Below, piece by piece: positions 1 through 5,428 of a stretch of DNA of 5,487 bases. The notes beneath the pieces are model-generated. The model did no database searches, was not told the DNA's origin, and saw only the letters and a list, made by a program, of their open reading frames with translations. Position numbers and translations under genes: made by a program. The stretch's first letter is position 1. The number at the start of each line of letters is the position of its first letter. Source of the DNA: Actinomycetota bacterium (GTDB lineage Bacteria; Actinomycetota; Acidimicrobiia; IMCC26256; PALSA-610); assembly GCA_030839105.1 (NCBI GenBank), contig JAUZEI010000590.1, positions 1 through 5,487 of the forward strand. Direction: 5' to 3'.

Positions 1-1
1 G

Positions 2-1528
2 CTGGCGGTCGGCGTGCAGGATCTCGGCGCGGCCGGGCTTTCGTGCGCGGCCTCGGAGACCGCCGCCAAGGCGGGCGCGGGAATGGACGTCGACGTCGCA
101 CGCGTCTCCAAGCGCGAGCCGGGAATGAACGCGGTCGAGGCGCTGACGTCGGAGAGCCAGGAACGCATGCTGGCGATCGTCGAGCCCGAGAACCTCGACG
201 CGGTGCTCGCGCTCGCGCGCCGCTGGGAGATCCGCGCGACCGTCGTCGGACGCGTCACCGACACCGCGCGGTTTCGCATCTACGACGGCCTGTTCGACGC
301 AGTCGGTGTGCCCGGCGAGAATCCGCAGCCACCGATCGGCGATCATGCGGCGCCCGTCACGTCGGACGCGCCCCCGATCGCCGATGTTCCGGTCGAGAGC
401 TTGGGCGACGGTCCCCTGTATCACCGGCCCGTGGCGCGTCCCGCGGCGCAGGACGCGTTGCAAGCCGCGGATCCCGGCCCGCAGCTGCGCGACAAGTTCC
501 CGGTGGGGAGCGACCTGTCGGGTGAGCTGCTCGCGCTGCTTGCCACGCCGACGATCGCCGACAAGACATGGCTCTCGCGCCAGTACGACCACCAGCTCTT
601 CCTGAACACGGTCGCCGGACCCGGCGCCGATGCCGCGGTGCTACGCGTGAAGGGAACCGGGAAGGCGCTCGCGCTCTCGACCGACGGCAAAGGCCGTTTT
701 TGCCGGCTCGATCCGCGTACCGGTGGACGCCTCGCGGTGCTCGAGGCGGCGCGGAATGTCGCCTGCTCGGGTGCGAGGCCGCTCGCGCTCGTCAACTGTC
801 TCAACTTCGGCAGTCCCGAGCACCCGGAGGTGATGTGGCAGTTCTCGCAGGTCGTCGAGGGGATGAGCGAGGCGTGTGAAGCGCTCGGCATCCCCGTGAT
901 CGGCGGCAACGTGAGCTTCTACAACTCGTCGGGTGACGACGACATCCATCCCACTCCCGTCGCGGGTGTGATCGGAATCATCGACGAGTTGCGCGATCGG
1001 CCGCCCGCGCCGACACTGCGCGCCGGCGACGACATCGTGGTGCTCGGCGACATCCGGCCCGATCTCGGGGGTTCGGAATGGGCCGCGGTCGTGCACGGTC
1101 TCGACGGCGGTATGCCGCCGGTCGCCGACCTCGCGCGCGCGGGCGCGTTGCACGAGCTCGTTTCGACGGTGGTGCGCGAGCGCGCGGTGACGGGAGTGCA
1201 CGATCTGAGCGACGGCGGCCTCGCCGTCGCGCTCGCGGAGATGGCGATCGCGGGCGAGGTCGGCTTCAAGGTCGAGCTCTACTACGACGGCTGCACGCCC
1301 GCCGAGGCGTGCTTCGCCGAGCCCGCGTCGGTCGTCGTGTGCTGCGTCGACCCGAAGGAGACCGCGGCCGTGTGCGGCGAAGCCGCGGCCGCCGGAGTCG
1401 CGGCGCGTGCCGTCGGAACGGCCGGGGGCGACCGCCTGATCGTGAAGGGTGCGCTCGACGTGGCCCTCGCCGAGGCAACGCACGCGTGGCGCGACGCGAT
1501 CCCGGCCCTGATGTCACGCTCCATCTAG
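2..1528 (+). CDS. purL: Phosphoribosylformylglycinamidine synthase, PurL subunit (C-terminal part, 5' truncated by window)
   Basis: This enzyme converts FGAR, ATP and glutamine-derived ammonia to FGAM, the fourth step of de novo purine synthesis, in the cytoplasm. The frame is open from base 2 with no stop, and the first residues (LAVGVQDLGAAGLSCA) are already mid-family sequence, so the true start lies to the left; the GTG at 14 is only an internal valine. The 508 visible residues match the last two thirds of the roughly 740-residue small-type PurL, which works with PurS and PurQ; neither is in the window. Visible motifs are KREPGM followed by SESQERML (110-172), GGRLAVLEAARN (722-757), GGNVSFYN (902-925), LGGSEWA of the second AIR-synthase-like domain (1064-1084) and HDLSDGG (1199-1219). 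The N-terminal catalytic region cannot be checked. No frameshift is seen. The gene ends at TAG, 49 bp from the stop of the convergent cysC, with no convincing terminator between them. Family assignment is very secure. Confidence 0.96.
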   Translation: MAVGVQDLGAAGLSCAASETAAKAGAGMDVDVARVSKREPGMNAVEALTSESQERMLAIVEPENLDAVLALARRWEIRATVVGRVTDTARFRIYDGLFDAVGVPGENPQPPIGDHAAPVTSDAPPIADVPVESLGDGPLYHRPVARPAAQDALQAADPGPQLRDKFPVGSDLSGELLALLATPTIADKTWLSRQYDHQLFLNTVAGPGADAAVLRVKGTGKALALSTDGKGRFCRLDPRTGGRLAVLEAARNVACSGARPLALVNCLNFGSPEHPEVMWQFSQVVEGMSEACEALGIPVIGGNVSFYNSSGDDDIHPTPVAGVIGIIDELRDRPPAPTLRAGDDIVVLGDIRPDLGGSEWAAVVHGLDGGMPPVADLARAGALHELVSTVVRERAVTGVHDLSDGGLAVALAEMAIAGEVGFKVELYYDGCTPAEACFAEPASVVVCCVDPKETAAVCGEAAAAGVAARAVGTAGGDRLIVKGALDVALAEATHAWRDAIPALMSRSI

Positions 1529-1577
1529 GGGCGGAGTTCCGAAACGCGGGCCGCGCGGGCGCCGACGACACCGTCAG

Positions 1578-2105
1578 TCAGAGCAGGTCGTGCTGCTCGA
1601 GCCAGGAAATCACCACGGCCGCGGATTCCTCGGGTGTGTGCCCCGCCGTCTCCAGCGTGATCTCCGGCGACAGCGGCGGCTCGTACGGATCCGACACGCC
1701 GGTGAACTCCGGGATCTCGCCGGTGCGCGCCTTGGCGTAGAGGCCCTTGACGTCGCGCGACTCGCAGTCCTCCAACGAAGTGGCGACGTGGATCTCGACG
1801 AAATTGTCGGTCCAACCCCGGACCTCGTCCCGAAGCGCGCGATAAGGCGAGATCGCGGCCGTCACCGACACCACGCCGTTGCGGGCCAGCACCGACGCGA
1901 CCCAGCCGATGCGGCGGATGTTGACATCGCGATCGGCCTTGGAGAATCCGAGACCCTTCGAGAGGTGCTCGCGGACCTCGTCGCCGTCGAGCAGCTCGAC
2001 CTTGCGGCCCCGTTCCCGCAGCTGCTCGACCACGAGGTTCGCGATCGTGCTCTTGCCCGCCCCCGAAAGACCCGTGAACCACAGACAGCAACCGGCCAGC
2101 TCCAT
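1578..2105 (-). CDS. cysC: Adenylylsulfate (APS) kinase
   Basis: This enzyme phosphorylates adenosine 5'-phosphosulfate to PAPS with ATP, completing sulfate activation in the cytoplasm. From ATG at 2105 the protein has 175 residues, a normal length for a lone APS kinase domain. It shows the P-loop GLSGAGKST (residues 12-20), LDGD (39-42), the conserved GLGFSKADRDVNIRRIG segment (51-67), AAISPYR with the phosphoacceptor-type Ser86, and DVKGLYAKA (118-126) followed by FTGVSDPYEPP. The HLSKGLGFSK and DVKGLYAKAR forms resemble kinase domains of fused sulfurylase-kinase proteins (from memory), but no sulfurylase is fused or adjacent here. The start is uncertain. An in-frame GTG at 2141 adds 12 residues without recognisable similarity, and neither start has a Shine-Dalgarno site. 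I prefer the ATG because the P-loop normally lies close to the N-terminus and a -10-like TATCCT sits 8 bases upstream. The gene lies antisense between purL and purF. Confidence 0.95.
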   Translation of the reverse strand: MELAGCCLWFTGLSGAGKSTIANLVVEQLRERGRKVELLDGDEVREHLSKGLGFSKADRDVNIRRIGWVASVLARNGVVSVTAAISPYRALRDEVRGWTDNFVEIHVATSLEDCESRDVKGLYAKARTGEIPEFTGVSDPYEPPLSPEITLETAGHTPEESAAVVISWLEQHDLL

Positions 2106-2113
2106 GGCGGCGC

Positions 2114-2119
2114 AGGATA
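2114..2119 (-). promoter_or_regulatory. Possible -10 element for leaderless cysC transcription
   Basis: The minus strand reads TATCCT (TANNNT pattern, 4 of 6 to consensus), ending eight bases before the cysC ATG at 2105. That is the spacing expected if transcription begins at the ATG itself, as in the leaderless mRNAs common in Actinobacteria. No convincing -35 hexamer is seen 16-18 bases further up. The motif lies inside the alternative GTG-start reading frame, so the two start models compete. It is inferred from one short motif. Confidence 0.33.
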
Positions 2120-2220
2120 CGGGAAGCGTGGGGGTGTCCACGACGTTGCAAGCGGACGTCGAACCGCCGACCGGGCCCTCCGGAAGGTCGGCTTTGAACC
2201 GGAAGACGGGCGCACCCTCA

Positions 2221-2229
2221 TGGGATACT
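2221..2229 (+). promoter_or_regulatory. purF: Possible extended -10 element just before purF
   Basis: TGGGATACT (2221-2229) resembles an extended -10: TGN, then GATACT at 4 of 6 to consensus. A TTGAAC at 2194-2199 is too far upstream (24 bp) to be a good -35. If the element is real, initiation would fall near 2235-2237, past the GTG at 2231 and at the in-frame TTG at 2237, implying a leaderless message with a slightly shorter propeptide. Alternatively, GGGA at 2222-2225 serves as a weak ribosome-binding site five bases before the GTG. The two readings conflict, so confidence is low. Confidence 0.22.
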
Positions 2230-2230
2230 G

Positions 2231-3706
2231 GTGACCTTGGACGCAGAACTCTCAGGCCCCAAAGACGCGTGCGGGGTGTTCGGCGTGTACGCGCCGGGCC
2301 AGCCCGTCGCCCACCTCTCGTACCTCGGCCTCTACGCCCTCCAACACCGGGGCCAGGAGTCGGCCGGCATTGCCGTCAGCGACGGCGAGACGATCACGGT
2401 CGTCAAGGACATGGGCCTCGTCACCCAGGTCTTCGACGAACGCCGGCTCGCGCCGCTCGAGGGCCATCTGGCCATCGGGCACGTGCGCTATTCCACGACC
2501 GGCTCGAGCACCTGGCGCAACGCGCAGCCGGTATACCGGTCGGTTGCCGATGCCGGATTCGCCCTCGGGCACAACGGCAATCTCACGAACACCGAGGCAC
2601 TCTCGGGCAAGCTCGGCATGCTCCCGGGCGTGCTCACCTCCGACAGCGAGCTCATCGGCGAGATGCTCGTGCACGAGTACGACGAGCAGGGCCGCTCCGA
2701 CGGCCGCGACCTCGAACACGCCCTGGAGAAGGTGCTGCCGAACCTCGCCGGGGCCTTCTCGTTGGTCCTCATGGACGAGGCGCACTTGTTCGGGGTGCGC
2801 GACGCGCACGGGTTCCGGCCCCTCGTCCTCGGCAAGACCGAGGGTGGTTGGGTGCTGGCCAGCGAGACAGCCGCGCTCGACCTCGTCGACGCGCACTACG
2901 TGCGCGACGTCGAGCCCGGCGAGATGGTCGCGATCGACGCCGGCGGCGTGCGCTCGATCCGCTTCGCGGAGCCCACGCCCAAGCTCTGTCTCTTCGAGTT
3001 CGTCTACATCGCCCGTCCCGACACACAGCTCTACGGACACAGCGTCCACGCCGCGCGCCAGAGAATGGGTGAGGCGCTCGCCCGCCAGGCCCCGGCGCAG
3101 GCCGACATGGTGATGCCGGTACCCGAGTCGGGTGTCCCCGCCGCGCAGGGTTTCGCGCGCGCCGCCGGAATCCCCTATGGCGACGGCTTCGTGAAGAACC
3201 GCTACGTCGGGCGCACGTTCATCCAGCCGAATCAGAAGAAGCGCGGCACCGACGTGCGCCTGAAGCTGAATCCGCTCCGCGACAACATCAAGGGCAAGCG
3301 GCTGGTCGTCGTCGACGACTCCATCGTGCGCGGCACCACGACGCGCCAGATCATCGCGTTGCTGCGCGAGGCGGGCGCGACCGAAGTCCATTTCCGCGTC
3401 TCGTCGCCGCCGTATCGCTGGCCGTGCTTTTACGGCCTCGATACCGGCAAACGCTCCGACCTGCTCGCGGCCGACATGGAGATCGGCGAGATCGCGCTCT
3501 ACCTCGGCGTCGACTCGCTCGCCTATCTCGACCTCGACCATCTCGTCGGTGCCACCGATTCGCCGCGGGAGGCGTTCTGCACCGCGTGCTTCACCGGCGA
3601 CTACCCCGTGCCCGTCCCCGAGTACGACACCAAGCACGTGCTCGAAGCGGAGTCGCGTTCGCTGCACATTCCGGGCACGATCACCGAATCTGCCGACCGC
3701 GCGTGA
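2231..3706 (+). CDS. purF: Amidophosphoribosyltransferase (glutamine PRPP amidotransferase)
   Basis: This enzyme catalyses the committed step of purine synthesis, PRPP plus glutamine to 5-phosphoribosylamine. The 491-residue protein has normal length. Its N-terminal Ntn glutaminase domain shows DACGVFG with nucleophile Cys14, behind a 13-residue leader that is probably removed, then LQHRGQESAG (38-46), GHVRYSTTGS (83-92) and HNGNLTN (114-120). The C-terminal phosphoribosyltransferase domain has the PRPP loop VVVDDSIVRGTT (359-370). Cys253, Cys399, Cys450 and Cys453 sit where the Bacillus-type enzyme ligates a 4Fe-4S cluster, which places this protein in the propeptide-bearing iron-sulfur class rather than the E. 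coli cluster-free class. GTG at 2231 is chosen because it leaves a propeptide of usual size; TTG at 2237 is a possible alternative. The gene overlaps purM by four bases. Allosteric inhibition by purine nucleotides is known for the family but not readable here. Confidence 0.97.
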   Translation: MTLDAELSGPKDACGVFGVYAPGQPVAHLSYLGLYALQHRGQESAGIAVSDGETITVVKDMGLVTQVFDERRLAPLEGHLAIGHVRYSTTGSSTWRNAQPVYRSVADAGFALGHNGNLTNTEALSGKLGMLPGVLTSDSELIGEMLVHEYDEQGRSDGRDLEHALEKVLPNLAGAFSLVLMDEAHLFGVRDAHGFRPLVLGKTEGGWVLASETAALDLVDAHYVRDVEPGEMVAIDAGGVRSIRFAEPTPKLCLFEFVYIARPDTQLYGHSVHAARQRMGEALARQAPAQADMVMPVPESGVPAAQGFARAAGIPYGDGFVKNRYVGRTFIQPNQKKRGTDVRLKLNPLRDNIKGKRLVVVDDSIVRGTTTRQIIALLREAGATEVHFRVSSPPYRWPCFYGLDTGKRSDLLAADMEIGEIALYLGVDSLAYLDLDHLVGATDSPREAFCTACFTGDYPVPVPEYDTKHVLEAESRSLHIPGTITESADRA

Positions 3707-4752
3707 GCCCGTCCGACCGGAAGCTGACCTACTCCGAATCAGGCGTCGACATCGCGGCGGGCGAGAAGGCGGTGGAGCTCATCAAGGCGCACGTCCGTTC
3801 CACGTTCCGGCCCGAGGTCGTCGGCGACGTCGGCGGCTTCGGCGGCCTGTTCGCGGTCGACTGGAAGCGGTTCGACGATCCGTTGCTCGTGTCTTCGACC
3901 GACGGCGTGGGCACCAAGTCGCTGGTCGCTCGCCTCGCGAACCGGCGCAACACGATCGGCATCGACTGCGTTGCCATGTCGGTCGACGACATCGCGGCCC
4001 AGGGTGGCGAGCCCCTCTTCTTCCTCGACTACATCTCGATCGGCAAGCTCGTACCCGAAGAGATCGACGAGATGGTCTCGGGTGTCGCGGAGGGATGCCG
4101 ACGGGCGCGCTGCGCGCTGCTCGGTGGCGAGATGTCTGAGCACCCAGGCGTGATGGACCCGGGCGAGTTCGACCTCGTCGGCTTCGCGGTGGGTGTCGTC
4201 GAACGTTCCGAGGTGTTGCCGCGTGACGTACGCACCGGCGACCGCATCATCGGCTTCGCCAGCCCGGGTCTGCGGTGCAACGGCTATTCGCTCGCACGGG
4301 CCGCTTTGCTCGAGCGGGCCGGCATGGACCTGCACGGACCCGCGTGGCCGGGCGCCCACACCTCGCTCGCCGACGTGTTGCTCGAACCGAGCGTGATCTA
4401 CGCCCCCTCGATGCTGGAGCTCGCTGGAAAGGTGCCGGTCCACGGTTTCGCGCACGTCACCGGGGGCGGCATTCCCGGCAACCTTGCCCGGGTGCTCCCC
4501 GACCGGTGCGACGGCGTCGTGTGGCGGGGCACCTGGGACGAGCCGCGAATCTTCGCCGAGATCCAGCGGGCGGGCGACGTCCCCGACCTCGAGATGCAAC
4601 ATGTCTTCAACCTGGGTGTGGGCATGCTGGCGGTCGTCGAGGCCGACGCGACGGAGCGGGCGCTCGACGTCGTCCGGGCCGAGGGCCACGACGCGTGGAT
4701 CGTCGGCGAGATCGTCGACGGCCACGGTCGCGTGCACGTAGAAACCCGCTGA
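3703..4752 (+). CDS. purM: Phosphoribosylformylglycinamidine cyclo-ligase (AIR synthase)
   Basis: This enzyme closes the imidazole ring, converting FGAM and ATP to AIR, directly after the PurL step. From GTG at 3703 the protein has 349 residues, close to the usual 345 or so. Visible motifs are LTYSESGVDIAAGEKAV (residues 8-24), STDGVGTKS (65-73), GGEMSEHPG (141-149, more often GGETAE.PG in the family), GLRCNGYSLAR (189-199), HVTGGGIPGN (251-260) and FNLGVGM (302-308). The frame stays open upstream to 3424, but that stretch lies inside purF and has no family similarity, so the longer start is rejected. The start overlaps the purF stop as GTGA (3703-3706), and there is no good Shine-Dalgarno site, which suggests translation by re-initiation after PurF. 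A hairpin with a T-run follows 35 bases after the stop. The call is secure. Confidence 0.97.
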   Translation: MSPSDRKLTYSESGVDIAAGEKAVELIKAHVRSTFRPEVVGDVGGFGGLFAVDWKRFDDPLLVSSTDGVGTKSLVARLANRRNTIGIDCVAMSVDDIAAQGGEPLFFLDYISIGKLVPEEIDEMVSGVAEGCRRARCALLGGEMSEHPGVMDPGEFDLVGFAVGVVERSEVLPRDVRTGDRIIGFASPGLRCNGYSLARAALLERAGMDLHGPAWPGAHTSLADVLLEPSVIYAPSMLELAGKVPVHGFAHVTGGGIPGNLARVLPDRCDGVVWRGTWDEPRIFAEIQRAGDVPDLEMQHVFNLGVGMLAVVEADATERALDVVRAEGHDAWIVGEIVDGHGRVHVETR

Positions 4753-4787
4753 TCCAGGCGCCGGCTGCTCCGTAGCCCGCCCCGTCC

Positions 4788-4818
4788 GGCGTCGGTAACT
4801 AGTACGCCGACGTCTTTT
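4788..4818 (+). terminator. Probable intrinsic terminator of purF-purM
   Basis: GGCGTCGG (4788-4795) pairs with CCGACGTC (4807-4814), giving eight pairs including one G-U, around an AT-rich loop containing ACTAGT. A T-rich tail, TCTTTT (4813-4818), follows at once. It sits 35 bases after the purM stop. An alternative stem, CGGCGT (4787-4792) with ACGCCG (4804-4809), uses the same bases. Hairpin plus T-run is the classical form, unusual enough in this GC-rich window to be credible. Confidence 0.58.
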
Positions 4819-4825
4819 ATGCCCT

Positions 4826-4856
4826 TTGTACGATCTGGAACCTGATGTCCTACTAT
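4826..4856 (+). promoter_or_regulatory. Candidate promoter for the bldC-like gene
   Basis: TTGTAC (4826-4831, -35-like) and TACTAT (4851-4856, -10-like, 4 of 6 to consensus and TANNNT) are separated by 19 bp, at the long end of the normal range. They lie in the most AT-rich part of the intergenic region, directly after the purM terminator. A start near 4863 would leave a leader of about 240 bases before the bldC start. A TTGACC at 5041-5046 nearer the gene has no matching -10. This is inference from motif and position only. Confidence 0.35.
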
Positions 4857-4924
4857 GCCGAACACGGCGTTTGCGTCCGGTGACGAAAGAGATACGCAGG
4901 ATTCTTCGCCAAGGCACAGAACGG

Positions 4925-4953
4925 GCCGATAGGTGTCATGGCGACACCTCGGC
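4925..4953 (+). other. Leader hairpin 1 upstream of bldC-like gene
   Basis: AGGTGTC (4931-4937) pairs perfectly with GACACCT (4943-4949) around a five-base loop. The helix continues outward as GCCG (4925-4928) with CGGC (4950-4953) after a two-base AT bulge. That makes 11 pairs in all, with no T-run, so it is not a typical terminator. It may be a folded leader element or an inverted-repeat protein-binding site; the sequence does not decide. Confidence 0.35.
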
Positions 4954-4959
4954 GCAAGA

Positions 4960-4992
4960 ACCCCGAATCCGTACGAATCGCGGCATCGGGGT
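4960..4992 (+). other. Leader hairpin 2 with a competing long-range pairing
   Basis: ACCCCGA (4960-4966) pairs perfectly with TCGGGGT (4986-4992), enclosing CCG/CGG and a repeated CGAATC (4964-4969 and 4974-4979). The left arm overlaps CGAATCCGT (4964-4972), which is perfectly complementary to ACGGATTCG (5050-5058) nearer the gene. The two pairings exclude each other. This is the geometry of a switch, but chance complementarity in GC-rich DNA is possible. Confidence 0.28.
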
Positions 4993-5092
4993 AGGGACGA
5001 CGGCGGGTGCTGGAAGCGTTGCGGGGCCGAGCCCGTGCTCTTGACCCGAACGGATTCGAAGCGAACGAGCAAGTGACACGGACGTTCTCGAC

Positions 5093-5102
5093 GAGGCGGA
5101 GG
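5093..5102 (+). promoter_or_regulatory. Ribosome-binding site of the bldC-like gene
   Basis: The stretch GAGGCGGAGG precedes ATG at 5105. GAGG at 5093-5096 is eight bases from the start, a good Shine-Dalgarno distance, while the stronger GGAGG at 5098-5102 is only two bases away and probably too close. This is the clearest ribosome-binding site in the window and supports the start chosen for this gene. Confidence 0.6.
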
Positions 5103-5104
5103 CC

Positions 5105-5302
5105 ATGGAAGCTCACGACGACGACACACTTTTGACTCCCTCGGAGGTCGCGGCAATGTTCCGCGTCAATCCGAAAACGGTGACCCGATGGGCACGCGCC
5201 GGCAAGATTTCGGCGATTCGCACACTGGGCGGCCATCGGCGGTTCCGGGCGAGCGAGATCCGGCACTTCCTCGAGCACGTCGAAGAAGCCGATCGCATCT
5301 GA
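5105..5302 (+). CDS. bldC: BldC-family MerR-like helix-turn-helix DNA-binding protein
   Basis: This is a small transcription factor of 65 residues, about the size of Streptomyces BldC (68). The core LTPSEVAAMFRVNPKTVTRW (residues 10-29) is the winged helix-turn-helix, and IRTLGGHRRFR (38-48) is the wing; both are nearly identical to BldC as I recall it. There is no effector domain and no dimerising coiled coil, unlike classical MerR proteins. Streptomyces BldC binds direct repeats by head-to-tail oligomerisation and controls the timing of development, but the target genes in this organism are unknown and it may serve a different purpose. The nearby purF-purM genes match the neighbourhood of bldC in Streptomyces, which supports orthology. 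The gene probably has its own promoter and leader and is closed by a strong hairpin five bases after the stop. The family is secure; the exact symbol rests on synteny and similarity. Confidence 0.9.
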   Translation: MEAHDDDTLLTPSEVAAMFRVNPKTVTRWARAGKISAIRTLGGHRRFRASEIRHFLEHVEEADRI

Positions 5303-5306
5303 CGAG

Positions 5307-5336
5307 CGTCTCCGGAGGCGTCGGCCTCCGGAGATG
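5307..5336 (+). terminator. Strong hairpin terminator after the bldC-like gene
   Basis: TCTCCGGAGGC (5309-5319) pairs perfectly with GCCTCCGGAGA (5324-5334) around the four-base loop GTCG. A G-T wobble and one C-G pair extend it to 5307-5336. It begins right after the stop codon. No T-run follows, a form common for terminators in high-GC actinobacteria. Each arm also contains the palindrome CTCCGGAG, so the inverted repeat could also act in DNA form. Confidence 0.72.
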
Positions 5337-5428
5337 ATCGGGCGGCGCGCAGGGGTCCAAAGCACCCGCGCGTGCAACGTGCACCGCTGGACGACCTTCG
5401 ACGCGTGTCGCACCCGGTGCGCGTCGGC

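Larger units (their letters stand above)
4753..5104 (+). other. 352-bp intergenic region between purM and the bldC-like gene
   Basis: No reading frame here resembles a known protein. From left to right it holds a likely purM terminator (4788-4818), an AT-richer patch with promoter-like hexamers (4826-4856), two hairpins (4925-4953 and 4960-4992), a 9-base segment at 5050-5058 complementary to part of the second hairpin, and the bldC ribosome-binding site. If the promoter is correct, the bldC mRNA would carry a leader of about 240 bases, long for such a small gene. I do not recognise a known riboswitch class. The DUF3073 gene that, as I recall, follows purM in Streptomyces is absent here. Confidence 0.6.

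Noticed and set aside
641..1483. Long minus-strand frame (280 codons) opposite purL, and a similar 471-codon frame opposite purF
   Set aside because: They are antisense shadows caused by GC-rich codon structure, with His/Arg/Asp-rich nonsense composition and no motifs, while the plus strand encodes clear enzymes.
1529..1577. Bidirectional terminator between purL and cysC
   Set aside because: Only short 3-4 bp GC stems (for example CGCG-GGC-CGCG at 1545-1555) are present, too weak to call in DNA this GC-rich.
3424..3702. Open upstream extension of the purM frame, giving 93 additional residues
   Set aside because: It lies entirely inside purF, is Arg/Pro-rich shadow sequence, and PurM similarity starts right after GTG 3703, which also gives the normal family length.
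4845..4883. 12-residue leader peptide MSYYAEHGVCVR
   Set aside because: It overlaps the candidate -10 element, so it would not be on the proposed transcript, and it has no ribosome-binding site or run of regulatory codons.
4826..5044. 72-codon TTG-start frame in the purM-bldC spacer
   Set aside because: There is no ribosome-binding site, no recognisable domain and an Arg/Gly-rich composition without a clear codon bias. It runs through the hairpins and looks like chance.
5041..5046. TTGACC as a nearer -35 for bldC
   Set aside because: A good -35 match, but no TANNNT-like -10 occurs 16-19 bp downstream.
5337..5428. tRNA gene or tRNA 3' end as an integration site
   Set aside because: I found no cloverleaf, no GGTTCRANNCC T-loop and no acceptor stem here. 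The GGTTCGATC at 5459-5467 lies inside the putative integrase frame and has no matching arms.
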